From positions 62,001 to 126,000 of the forward strand of contig CAVQWE010000017.1 of the NCBI GenBank assembly GCA_963717385.1: DNA of 64,000 nt. The letters run 5' to 3'. The DNA is from Sva-07 sp963717385 (lineage in GTDB: Bacteria > Actinomycetota > Acidimicrobiia > Acidimicrobiales > Ilumatobacteraceae). Below the pieces are notes generated by a model, which worked only from the letters and a program-made list of their open reading frames with translations, searched no databases and had not been told where the DNA came from. Of this stretch, positions 26,684 to 34,365 are shown one piece after another (within the stretch, counting starts at the first letter, position 1; each line of letters opens with the position of its first letter). A program made the position numbers and the translations under genes.

Positions 26684-27969
26684 GATGCCGCGGTGCGCAG
26701 TGCGTCGATCACGGTCGCGTCGTCGGCAGGTGCCACGGCCCGGAGGTCGAGCATCGTGCGATCGTCACGCGAGCGGGCGATCACCGGCGGATCGTTCGCT
26801 CGGAGCGCGTCGAGGTGATCTCCGTCGATCTCGACGCCGAACGACTTCATGGTGATGCCGGGGGCCGAACCCGCACCGGGCAGTGCATCCATCGCAGCAG
26901 CAACCGCACTCGGATGCACGTCGACAACGGCGTCGACCATCGCGTCGGCTCGGGCGCGAAGGTCCGCGAGTGGCATCGCCACCATGGCCCAGAACGGGAT
27001 GTCGGTCGCGGCGCGCTTGTCGAGGTAGATCAGCGCCGTCTCCTGGAGCGCGGCGAGCACCAGACCGCCGGGGCGCAACGCTCGGGCGAGCGGGTGACGA
27101 AGGCACCGTTCGACGAGGTCGGCGCGTCCGGCGATGATGCCGGACTGCGGCCCGCCGAGCAGCTTGTCGCCGCTGAAGGTGATCAGGTCGGCGCCGTCGC
27201 CGATCGACTGTTTGGCCGCCGGCTCGCCCGCCAGCCATGACGGCGGCGCACCGGGGAGCCACGGGCACGTGGCGTCGATCAGCCCGCTGCCGATGTCGGC
27301 GACGACGGGTACGCCGAGCGTGGCGAGCTGGCGGACAGTGGTCTCTTCGACGAAGCCTTCGACGCGGTAGTTGCTGGGATGGACCTTGAGCACCATCGCC
27401 GCATCGACATCGGGCCGGTCGATGGCACGCCGATAGTCGTCGAGGCGAGTGCGATTGGTCGTGCCCACGTCGACGAGGCGCGCCCCCGACTGCTCCATCA
27501 CCTCGGGCACGCGGAACGACCCGCCGATCTCGACGCTCTCACCTCGCGAGACCGGAACGTCACGACCCTCGGCGAGCGCAGCGACGACGAGCAGGACGGC
27601 GGCCGCGTTGTTGTTGACCACCATCGCGGCCTCGGCGCCACAGAGCCGGGCGAACAACTGACCGACCGCCCGCTGGCGCGAGCCGCGAGCACCGGAGGAC
27701 AGGTCGAACTCGACCGTCATGGCGGCTGCGTCCTGGTGATGCCGCAGCGGCGCCCGACCGAGGTTCGTGTGCAGGAGCACGCCGGTCGCGTTGACGACGG
27801 GGGTCAGCAACGTGCGGCGAAATGCGGCCGCACGGGCAGGAGCGGACTCCACGTCACCCGACTCGATCGCCGAACGGGCAATGTCGACGAGAATCGGATG
27901 TGGCAGTCCGCTCGGGGTGAGCGAGCGAGCGAGGACGTCGACCGACGGTGGACGATCCGATGCGCTCAT
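26680..27969 (-). CDS. selA: L-seryl-tRNA(Sec) selenium transferase SelA
   Basis: A 429-residue PLP enzyme with the SelA pattern PVVNATGVLLHTNLGRAPL (57-75), NNNAAAVLL and VGTTNRT. The PLP lysine Lys269 is in FSGDKLLGGPQSG. It converts Ser-tRNA(Sec) to Sec-tRNA(Sec) using selenophosphate. TAGGCT with seven bases before the ATG suggests leaderless transcription. selA-selB form a two-gene operon. No selD or tRNA-Sec gene was found in this window. Confidence 0.95.
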   Translation of the reverse strand: MSASDRPPSVDVLARSLTPSGLPHPILVDIARSAIESGDVESAPARAAAFRRTLLTPVVNATGVLLHTNLGRAPLRHHQDAAAMTVEFDLSSGARGSRQRAVGQLFARLCGAEAAMVVNNNAAAVLLVVAALAEGRDVPVSRGESVEIGGSFRVPEVMEQSGARLVDVGTTNRTRLDDYRRAIDRPDVDAAMVLKVHPSNYRVEGFVEETTVRQLATLGVPVVADIGSGLIDATCPWLPGAPPSWLAGEPAAKQSIGDGADLITFSGDKLLGGPQSGIIAGRADLVERCLRHPLARALRPGGLVLAALQETALIYLDKRAATDIPFWAMVAMPLADLRARADAMVDAVVDVHPSAVAAAMDALPGAGSAPGITMKSFGVEIDGDHLDALRANDPPVIARSRDDRTMLDLRAVAPADDATVIDALRTAAS

Positions 27970-27977
27970 CGGAAGGA

Positions 27978-28257
27978 GCCTACGACGACGGACCCAACCC
28001 CCGTCGCCGTGCAGGCGTCACTTGTCGTCGAGCTTGTCGACCTGGTCCTTGGCCATCTCGGCACCCTGCTCCACCTTGTCGGCGTGCGCGCCGGCCTTGT
28101 CCCCGACGACGTCGGCTGCCTTGTCGATGCCGCCCTTGACCTTGTCCTTGTTGCCGCCGATCTTCGACTTGACGGTGTCTAACAATCCCATGTGGAACCT
28201 CCTGTGTAGAGCCCCGACCCTACTTGGCGACATCGGCGACCACGGGCGACAGATCAG
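27978..28257. repeat. Tandem duplication, copy A (about 280 bp)
   Basis: Together with 28278-28557 this is a direct repeat with a 300-bp period, about 90 per cent identical by eye. Each copy holds one 57-codon gene, its ribosome-binding region and the last 12 codons plus stop of the adjacent M14 peptidase gene. In copy A those peptidase codons (28218-28257) are a non-functional remnant. Confidence 0.85.
28018..28191 (-). CDS. Small antitoxin-like protein (MT0933/CsbD-like), paralogue 1
   Basis: A 57-residue, highly charged, helix-forming protein starting MGLLDTVKSKIGGNKDKVKG, with DKAGAHADKVEQGAEMAKDQ and ending VDKLDDK. AGGAGGT lies five bases before the ATG, an excellent Shine-Dalgarno. 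Composition and the MGLLDxxK start resemble the actinobacterial MT0933 (Rv0909) antitoxin family, and CsbD-like stress proteins look similar. No SRPBCC-type toxin (Rv0910-like) follows, so a toxin-antitoxin role is not supported here. Confidence 0.75.
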   Translation of the reverse strand: MGLLDTVKSKIGGNKDKVKGGIDKAADVVGDKAGAHADKVEQGAEMAKDQVDKLDDK

Positions 28258-28277
28258 GGGTGCAGGAGCACCCCGGT

Positions 28278-28557
28278 CGCATCGACGACGGGCCCAACCC
28301 CCGTCGCCGTGCAGGCGTCACTTGTCGTCGAGCTTGTCGACCTGGTCCTTGGCCATCTCGGCACCCTGCTGCACCTTGTCGGCGTGAGCGCCGGCCTTGT
28401 CGTCGACGACGTCGGCTGCCTTGTCGATGCCGCCCTTGACCTTGTCCTTGTTGCCTTTGAGCTGCTGCTTGACCGAATCCATCAATCCCATGTGGAACCT
28501 CCTGTGTAGAGCCCCGACCCTACTTGGCGACATCAGCGACCACGGGCGACAGATCAG
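28278..28557. repeat. Tandem duplication, copy B (about 280 bp)
   Basis: Second copy of the unit at 27978-28257. Here the peptidase tail is part of the live M14 gene. The 20-30 bases between the copies (about 28259-28291) match an internal piece of selA. Confidence 0.85.
28318..28491 (-). CDS. Small antitoxin-like protein (MT0933/CsbD-like), paralogue 2
   Basis: A 57-residue paralogue of the gene at 28018-28191, with the same AGGAGGT and spacing. It starts MGLMDSVKQQLKGNKDKVKG. The differences are concentrated in residues 4-12 and a few scattered sites (VVDDK for VVGDK, KVQQG for KVEQG). The coding pattern is kept in both, so both are probably expressed. It follows the M14 peptidase gene on the same strand by 28 bases and may be cotranscribed with it. 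Confidence 0.75.
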   Translation of the reverse strand: MGLMDSVKQQLKGNKDKVKGGIDKAADVVDDKAGAHADKVQQGAEMAKDQVDKLDDK

Positions 28558-29656
28558 GGTGTGTCGTGAGCGTCGAGTGAGCAGCGTCGAGGACCTCGAC
28601 GCCGTGGGTGCGGGCGAGGCGCTCCCACTCCGGGTCGTCCGGTGTCGAACCCGTGCGGTGATCCCAGACGATGCGGGCATGATCCGGGTTCGAGCGGTCG
28701 CCGTGGAAGTGCACCCAGTGTTCGGCGCGCTCGTTGATGATCATCCGTGTGTCGGAACGGGTGCCGAGCTCCATCGTGATCGTGCGCCACGTGGCGTCGG
28801 GCACCAGTGAGCCGAGCCCGCTCGCGATCTGGCCATGCTTCGGGCCAGTGGTGGCATCGGCCGACGCGGTGCACTCGATGCGTCCCGCATCGAAGACCTC
28901 ACGGAGCCAGGCATCGTCGGGATGATCTTCGGGCACGTGCGAGAGCAGCGTGTAGGTCCCGAAGGCACCGTGGCCGGTGTGGAGGTCGAGCACCAACACC
29001 TCCTCGGCGCCGGCGAGCCGCGGCTCGACGATCTCCGCCAGGTGGCGATTCGACTCCTCGGTGCGATCGCCGCCGAAGTAGAGCCCGTCGGCGTGGCTGT
29101 ACTGGCCCGCACTCACCGCCGACTTCACCCACTGGTACCCGTGCTCGTCGATCATCGCTCGGGTGGCCGCAAGCAGCGATTCGGGTGTCGGCGGTGTGTC
29201 ACCGCCCGGCACGAGAACGGGGTGGAGTGCGACATAGCCGATGTTCGCCGGCACGTCGGTTCGCTCGTCACGGCCCCAGTTGCGGTTGAGATCGACGTTC
29301 GATTCGTTCTGACGCCGCCAGTACGTCATCCCCCACGGGTTGACCGCGTGGATCATCAGCACCGCGGCGTCGTCGGCCAAACCGTCATCCACTCCGGCTG
29401 CGACCCAGCGGTCGATGGCCTCGCACATCAGCGTCGACGACGAGAAGCCTTCGTCGCCGTGCACCCCTGCCATCACCAGCAACGCCCGACGGGGCCGCAG
29501 CGCACCGAACGCCGTCACGTCGATCGTGAGTTGCTGGCCGTGCTCACCGCGCACCGTGATCGGGTGCGCCGAGAACGCCAACCCCGCCGTCCGACACGTC
29601 CACCGGAAGCGCTCGCGGCACTCGTCATAGGTCAGCGGGAACCGGTCGAGACGCAT
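28520..29656 (-). CDS. M14-type zinc carboxypeptidase-like protein (DUF2817-like)
   Basis: About 378 residues from ATG 29656 (MRLDRFPLTYDECRERFRW). Zinc ligands are read from VMAGVHGDEGFSSS (HxxE type) and a later histidine in LDLHTGHGAFG. IHAVNPWGMTYWRRQNESN followed by VDLNRNWG is the signature of the DUF2817/succinylglutamate-desuccinylase-like branch. No signal peptide is seen. The substrate is unknown; relatives remove terminal residues or acyl groups. Its last 12 codons occur again as a remnant 300 bases downstream. Confidence 0.8.
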   Translation of the reverse strand: MRLDRFPLTYDECRERFRWTCRTAGLAFSAHPITVRGEHGQQLTIDVTAFGALRPRRALLVMAGVHGDEGFSSSTLMCEAIDRWVAAGVDDGLADDAAVLMIHAVNPWGMTYWRRQNESNVDLNRNWGRDERTDVPANIGYVALHPVLVPGGDTPPTPESLLAATRAMIDEHGYQWVKSAVSAGQYSHADGLYFGGDRTEESNRHLAEIVEPRLAGAEEVLVLDLHTGHGAFGTYTLLSHVPEDHPDDAWLREVFDAGRIECTASADATTGPKHGQIASGLGSLVPDATWRTITMELGTRSDTRMIINERAEHWVHFHGDRSNPDHARIVWDHRTGSTPDDPEWERLARTHGVEVLDAAHSTLTTHPDLSPVVADVAK

Positions 29657-29736
29657 CGGCCCAGAATTCCATCTCACGACGTCCAGCGCCGACCCGCGGC
29701 CCTCAGCGCCCAGACGCAGATATCCTGCGTTGGGTC

Positions 29737-30489
29737 GTGACCAGTTGGAGCAAGGCCGTCGTTCGGTACCCACCGACCTGGATCGCTGCGGTCCTCCTCG
29801 GCGCCACGGTCTGGCTGGTGCTCTCGGTGATCAACCCGCCCGGGATCTTCGTCGTCGTCCTGATCGTGCTGGCCATCATCGCCGCGGTCGCCTGGCCGTT
29901 CACGATGTCGGCCACCGGGACCCTCGCCAAGTTGCAGTTCGAGATTCCGAGGGTCGAAGAAGTCGATCCCGCCGAGATCGCCGCATTGCGCATCGACCTC
30001 GATGCGTTGGTCGACACCCAGCCGGTCGAGCAGCTCGATGCGTTGTTGTCGAAGCGCCAGAGCCTGATCAACGTGCTGCAGCGCCGCCTCGATGCCGGCG
30101 AGCTCACCTACGCCCGATATCTCTCGACATCGCAGCTCGTGTTCAGCTCGGCACTCGACAACCTGCACGAGGTGTCGGTCGCCTACGAGAGCATCAGCAC
30201 CATCGACGAGCCCTACATCGCAAGGCGCCTGGCCGAACTCGACGCCGACGACAGCGATGCCGAGTCGGCCGACCGCGAACGAGCCACGCTCGAACGTCGG
30301 CGAGAGCTGCGCACCACACAACGCCGCCGGATCGCGCAACTACTCGCACAGAACGAATCCGCGCTCACCGCGCTCAACCGCACCACGACGGCACTCGCCG
30401 ACGTCCCGATCGGCAAGAAGCCCGAAGACGCCGACGCCGCAATGGCGGCGCTCGAAGAACTCGCCGACCGCGCCAACAAGTACGCCTGA
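29737..30489 (+). CDS. Membrane-anchored coiled-coil protein, first gene of the TelA/VWA operon
   Basis: A 250-residue protein with two transmembrane helices near the N-terminus: WIAAVLLGATVWLVLSVI and GIFVVVLIVLAIIAAVAWPF. About 190 residues of mostly coiled coil follow, rich in Asp, Glu, Arg and Ala with heptad leucines (QLDALLSKRQSLINVLQRRL). No enzymatic motif is seen. It resembles 5-bromo-4-chloroindolyl phosphate hydrolase (XpaC)-type partners of TelA only in layout. The gene precedes TelA by 22 bases. A scaffold that presents TelA at the membrane is inference. Confidence 0.7.
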   Translation: MTSWSKAVVRYPPTWIAAVLLGATVWLVLSVINPPGIFVVVLIVLAIIAAVAWPFTMSATGTLAKLQFEIPRVEEVDPAEIAALRIDLDALVDTQPVEQLDALLSKRQSLINVLQRRLDAGELTYARYLSTSQLVFSSALDNLHEVSVAYESISTIDEPYIARRLAELDADDSDAESADRERATLERRRELRTTQRRRIAQLLAQNESALTALNRTTTALADVPIGKKPEDADAAMAALEELADRANKYA

Positions 30490-30511
30490 ACCACCCCGAA
30501 AGGCCCACATC

Positions 30512-31747
30512 ATGAGCGACAACGAACCAACCACTGCCACCTCGAGCACGCCCGCGCTCGACCTGAATCTCAACGTCGAGGCTGCGTGGGCCGAGATCGT
30601 TGCGGTCGAGACGGAGCCGACCGACGAGCTCCAAGCTCAAGCCAACGCCCAGGTCGAGCAGCTCCTCGCGATCGACCCCACCAACGAAGATGCCCGAGCC
30701 GCAGCACGTGAGGCCGTCGACTCGATGGGCCGCGAGCTGCAGACCCGCTCGGCCACCCGCAGCCGGATGCTGCAGGCGCCGCTCAAGGACATCTCCCACG
30801 GCACCGAGGACGGTGGCGAGGTCGCCAAGTCGCTGTCCGATCTGCGCATCGAGGTCGAGAAGCTCGACCCGTCCGGGCTCGACACCGAAGCTGGTTGGTT
30901 CACCCGTGCGGTCGGCAAGATCCCCGGCGTCGGCACGCCGCTGAAGCGCTACTTCATGCGCTACGAGAGCTCGCAGACCCAGATCGATGCGATCGTGCAT
31001 TCGCTCGAGAACGGACGCGACCAGCTCAAGCGCGACAACATCACCCTCGGCGACGATCAGAAGCAGATGCGCGAACTCACGCACCTCCTCACCGACCAGA
31101 TCGCGTTGGCCCAGGCACTCGACGCGGCAGTGGTCGAGAAGCTGGCCGGCGAGATCGGCCCCGACGATCCGCGTCGTCAGTTCGTCGAAGAAGACATCTT
31201 GTTCGCCCTTCGTCAGCGCACACTCGATCTCCAACAGCAACTCGCGGTCAACCAGCAGGGTGTGTTGGCGATCGAGATCATCATCCGCAACAACCGCGAA
31301 CTGATCCGAGGTGTCGATCGTGCGATCGACGTCACCATCAGCGCGCTGCAGGTGGCGGTCACCGTCGCCTTGGCGCTCGCACACCAGAAGATCGTGCTCG
31401 ACAAGATCGAGGCGATCAACACCACCACCTCGGCAATGATCGCCGGCACCGCCGAGCGGTTGAAGACGCAGGGCACAGCGATCCACCAGCAGGCTTCGAG
31501 CACGATGCTCGACATGGAGTCGTTGAAGCAGGCGTTCGCCGACATCGACATCGCGCTCGACGAGATCTCGCGATACCGGCGCGAGGCACTGCCCACGATG
31601 GCGGGCACGATCCTCGAGCTCGACCAGCTCACCGCTGAGAGCGAAGAGGCGATCGCCAACATGGAACGCGGCCGCACCGCCACCACACGACTCGACGACG
31701 GCCAGGCGATCGACATCGGCGAGATCACAGCGAAGGAGAGCGAGTGA
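30512..31747 (+). CDS. TelA-family toxic-anion-resistance protein
   Basis: A 411-residue, almost wholly alpha-helical protein with the TelA/KlaA pattern: GWFTRAVGKIPGVGTPLKRY, then YESSQTQIDAIVHSLENGRD, DNITL, and the C-terminal INTTTSAMIAGTAERLKTQG. TelA proteins were named for tellurite resistance on plasmids. Chromosomal members are envelope- or stress-linked and their biochemistry is unknown. It overlaps the next gene (stop TGA inside GTGACA) and so is cotranslated with the VWA lipoprotein. Confidence 0.9.
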   Translation: MSDNEPTTATSSTPALDLNLNVEAAWAEIVAVETEPTDELQAQANAQVEQLLAIDPTNEDARAAAREAVDSMGRELQTRSATRSRMLQAPLKDISHGTEDGGEVAKSLSDLRIEVEKLDPSGLDTEAGWFTRAVGKIPGVGTPLKRYFMRYESSQTQIDAIVHSLENGRDQLKRDNITLGDDQKQMRELTHLLTDQIALAQALDAAVVEKLAGEIGPDDPRRQFVEEDILFALRQRTLDLQQQLAVNQQGVLAIEIIIRNNRELIRGVDRAIDVTISALQVAVTVALALAHQKIVLDKIEAINTTTSAMIAGTAERLKTQGTAIHQQASSTMLDMESLKQAFADIDIALDEISRYRREALPTMAGTILELDQLTAESEEAIANMERGRTATTRLDDGQAIDIGEITAKESE

Positions 31748-33449
31748 CAGTGCGCCGACCACGGATTCCCCTGATCGCAGCGTTCGCCGGGTTCGCGCTG
31801 ATCGCCGCAGCGTGCGGCGATCTCGGCACCGACACGTCGACAGAACCACTCGACCCGGCCGAGGCCGCCCAGCGTCTCGACGAGCTCGCCGACGAGATCG
31901 GTTGGGTCGACAACCAGGTCACCCGCAGCGCATCGATCCCGCCGCCGACCGGCGCCAACCTGTCCAACACACTGCCCGACATCGACGAGTTCGAGATCAA
32001 GGTCCCGGCTCCTGGCACCGCCGACGAGGTCATCGAGATCTGGGCGTCGACCGAGAAGTCCGGTGACGACACCGACGGCTGGATGACCGAGGTGGTCACC
32101 GACTTCAACACTGCGGGGATCACGCTCGCCGACGGCACGACCGGTCGGTGTCGACCTCCGGCGGATCGCATCGGGTACCGGCTACCAGTACATCGCTCGC
32201 GGGCAAGAACTGCCCGAGGCGTTCTCGCCGTCGAACCAGTTGTGGATCGAGATGGCGGGCGAATTCCAGACCATGACCGAGGTGCGACCCCGGATGGTCG
32301 ACAACGTGGCCGGCATCGTGATGAAGAACGAGACCGCCGACGAGTTGCGCGCGTCCTACGGCGAACTCAGCGCCGAGAACCTCGTCGACGCCGTCATCGC
32401 CGGCGACCTCGTCATGGGCTACACCGACCCGTTCGCATCGAGCACCGGGCTCAACTTCTTGCTCACCGTGCTCGACTCGATCGCCGAGGGCGACGAGACG
32501 CAGCTCACGTCACCCGACGTGGCAAGCGTGTTCGAGCAGTTCCAACGCCAGGTGCCGTTCGTGGCGCTCACCACGCTGCAGATGCGCGACTCGGTCGAGA
32601 ACGACACCGGCACGCTCGACACGTTCGTGATGGAGTGGCAGACCTACACCAACACCGACTCGCTCCAATCCGGCTTCGAGTTCATCCCGTTCGGCGTCAG
32701 CCACGACAACCCGCTGTACGCCGTTGGCGACCTGACCGCAGCCGAGAGCGAGACGCTCGAGTTGTTCGCCCAGTTCGCCGAGCAGCCCGAGTATCAGGAA
32801 CTGGCGGTCGAGTTCGGGTTCGATCCGGCCCCGTTCACCCCCACGGTCGAGGCACCGTCGGGATCGACGTTGATCGACGTCCAGAACGTGTGGAAGGACA
32901 AGAAGGACGGCGGGCGCCCCGTGGCAACCGTCTTCGTCGTCGACGTCAGCGGCTCGATGGAGGGCACTCGCATCCAGTCGGTTCGCGAGGCAATGATCTC
33001 CGCACGCGAATTCATCAAGCCCGAGACCGAGGTGGGTGTCGTCGAGTTCAACGACACGGCAATGAAGCGTCTCGACGTCGCCGAGTTCGATCTCAACCAG
33101 CAGGGTCGGTACGCGGCAATCGCTGAAGACCTCAGTCCCGGTGGCGGCACCGCCATGTACGACGGCATCGTGCTCGGGCTGAAGATGCTCGACGACCAGA
33201 AGGCTGCCGACCCCGACCTCAAGACCCTGCTGGTCGTGCTCACCGACGGCGAAACCACCGATGGGCTGCGATTCGAGGACGTCGACGACACGATCTGCTG
33301 GTCTGCGGATTCCGATCTACACCGTCGGCTTCGAAGCCGACCTCGAAGAACTCGGTCGCGTGTCGTCACTGGTCGAAGCTGCCAGTATCGATGCCAGTGA
33401 GGACGACGTCGAGTTCAAGATCGCCGCACTGTTCAACGCCGGTGGCTGA
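31744..33449 (+). CDS. Solute-binding/VWA-domain lipoprotein (frame interrupted twice)
   Basis: Starts with lipoprotein signal PLIAAFAGFALIAAACGDLG (cysteine in AAC-G). The first 130 residues end in frame near 32143. Homology continues after a one-base change with ASGTGYQYIARGQELPEAFS and a bacterial solute-binding-like domain. A von Willebrand A domain follows, with the MIDAS motif DVSGSMEGT, GGGTAMYDG and LTDGETTDG. A second change near 33295 leads to PIYTVGFEADLEELGRVS and the end FNAGG at 33449. A predicted anchored, extracytoplasmic metal-dependent adhesion or sensor protein of about 565 residues. It lies between TelA and a small VWA-like gene. Confidence 0.82.
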
Positions 33450-33452
33450 CTC

Positions 33453-33873
33453 GTGAAGCCGCTCGCGATCTGGGTGGCGATCGTGGCCGTCGTGTTCGGC
33501 GCCTACGCGCTCGTCGCCTCGTTGCTGAGCGAAACCGACCAGGTCTTCGTCGTCGTCGACGCGTCGCAGCCGATGGCACTGCTGAACAACGACATCATCG
33601 TTGAACTCGATCGCATCGACGACCGCGAGCGATGCCGAGTTCGCGCTGGCCTACGATCACCGACCGTCCGAGCAACACCGGAGCTGATCCACTCGTGGCA
33701 GTCGGAGCTGCGATGGATCGAACGAGGCCCTTGTTCGCTCCCTGCTCGTTCGCCGACATCGACGTCGTTCACCGAAGCAGCGACGCCGACGAGCGGATCT
33801 TGATCACGACCGCCGGTTCGTGCGCCGACCGAGCGCACTCACCGACTGGACCGTCATCGAACTCACCCCGTAG
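33453..33873 (+). CDS. Small membrane-anchored VWA-like protein (frame interrupted)
   Basis: GTG at 33453, three bases after the previous stop. One transmembrane helix (PLAIWVAIVAVVFGAYALVA) is followed by FVVVDASQPMA, a VWA-like first strand with a degenerate MIDAS. The rest is readable only by moving between frames: SDAEFALAYDHRPSEQHRS, then ELIHSWQSELRWIE, then ADERILITTAGSCAD and finally TDWTVIELTP with stop TAG 33871-33873. About 140 residues in total. Together the pieces look like a shortened extracytoplasmic VWA domain. At least three single-base changes are needed, so the exact protein is uncertain. Confidence 0.6.
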
Positions 33874-33875
33874 CA

Positions 33876-33894
33876 CGTAGGTGTTGCACCTACG
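33876..33894 (+). terminator. Hairpin at the end of the TelA/VWA operon
   Basis: CGTAGGTG and CACCTACG form a perfect 8-bp stem around TTG, starting two bases after the preceding stop. Its right arm contains the TACGAT taken as the -10 of dut, so it may instead be an operator. Confidence 0.45.
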
Positions 33895-33903
33895 ATCGGT
33901 GGG

Positions 33904-34342
33904 GTGAGCCTTCCCGTTCCGATCGTCCAACTCGACCTCGATCTGCCCGCTGCCCGAGTACGCCCACGACGGCGACGCCGGCCTCGACCTGTACGCCCGC
34001 GAATCGGCGACACTCGGTGCGGGCGGCGGCCGAGCGCTGGTGCCGACGGGCATCTCGATCGCCATCCCGATGGGCCACGGCGGCTTCGTGCTGCCGCGCA
34101 GCGGGATGGCGATGAAGCACGGCATCAGCGTCGTCAACGCGCCCGGCCTGATCGACGCTGCCTACCGCGGCGAGATCAAGGTCGTCCTGATCAACACCGA
34201 CCCCGAGGCCGACTACGCCGTCGAACGCGGCGACCGGATCGCGCAGCTGGTGATCCAACGGGTCGAGTCGGTCGCCTGGCAGGTCGTCGACTCGCTCGAC
34301 GGTGTCGACCGCGGAGGCGGCTTCGGCCATTCGGGTCGCTGA
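33904..34342 (+). CDS. dut: dUTP diphosphatase (frame interrupted near the start)
   Basis: Begins at GTG 33904 as SLPVPIVQLDLDLP. One base is out near 33950, after which LPEYAHDGDAGLDLYARE (motif 1) continues in the next frame. It then shows GISIAIPMGHGGFVLPRSGM (motif 2, PRSG), GLIDAAYRGEIKVVLIN (motif 3, catalytic Asp in LIDAAYRG), ERGDRIAQLVI (motif 4) and RGGGFGHSG (motif 5 P-loop-like). All five trimeric dUTPase motifs are intact, so the break is almost surely an error. It hydrolyses dUTP to dUMP. TACGAT seven bases before the GTG suggests leaderless transcription. Confidence 0.9.
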
Positions 34343-34365
34343 ACGGGCAGCCCAGCGCGCTCGAC

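Noticed and set aside
24946..28017. A tRNA-Sec gene near selA-selB
   Set aside because: I looked for a 90-100-base cloverleaf with anticodon TCA in the gaps around these genes and saw none.
28018..28191. A toxin-antitoxin pair
   Set aside because: Both small genes are paralogues of one antitoxin-like family. No toxin-like gene is adjacent.
27970..28600. CRISPR array
   Set aside because: The repeat has only two units, 280 bp long, with coding sequence. There are no short regularly spaced repeats anywhere in the window and no cas genes.
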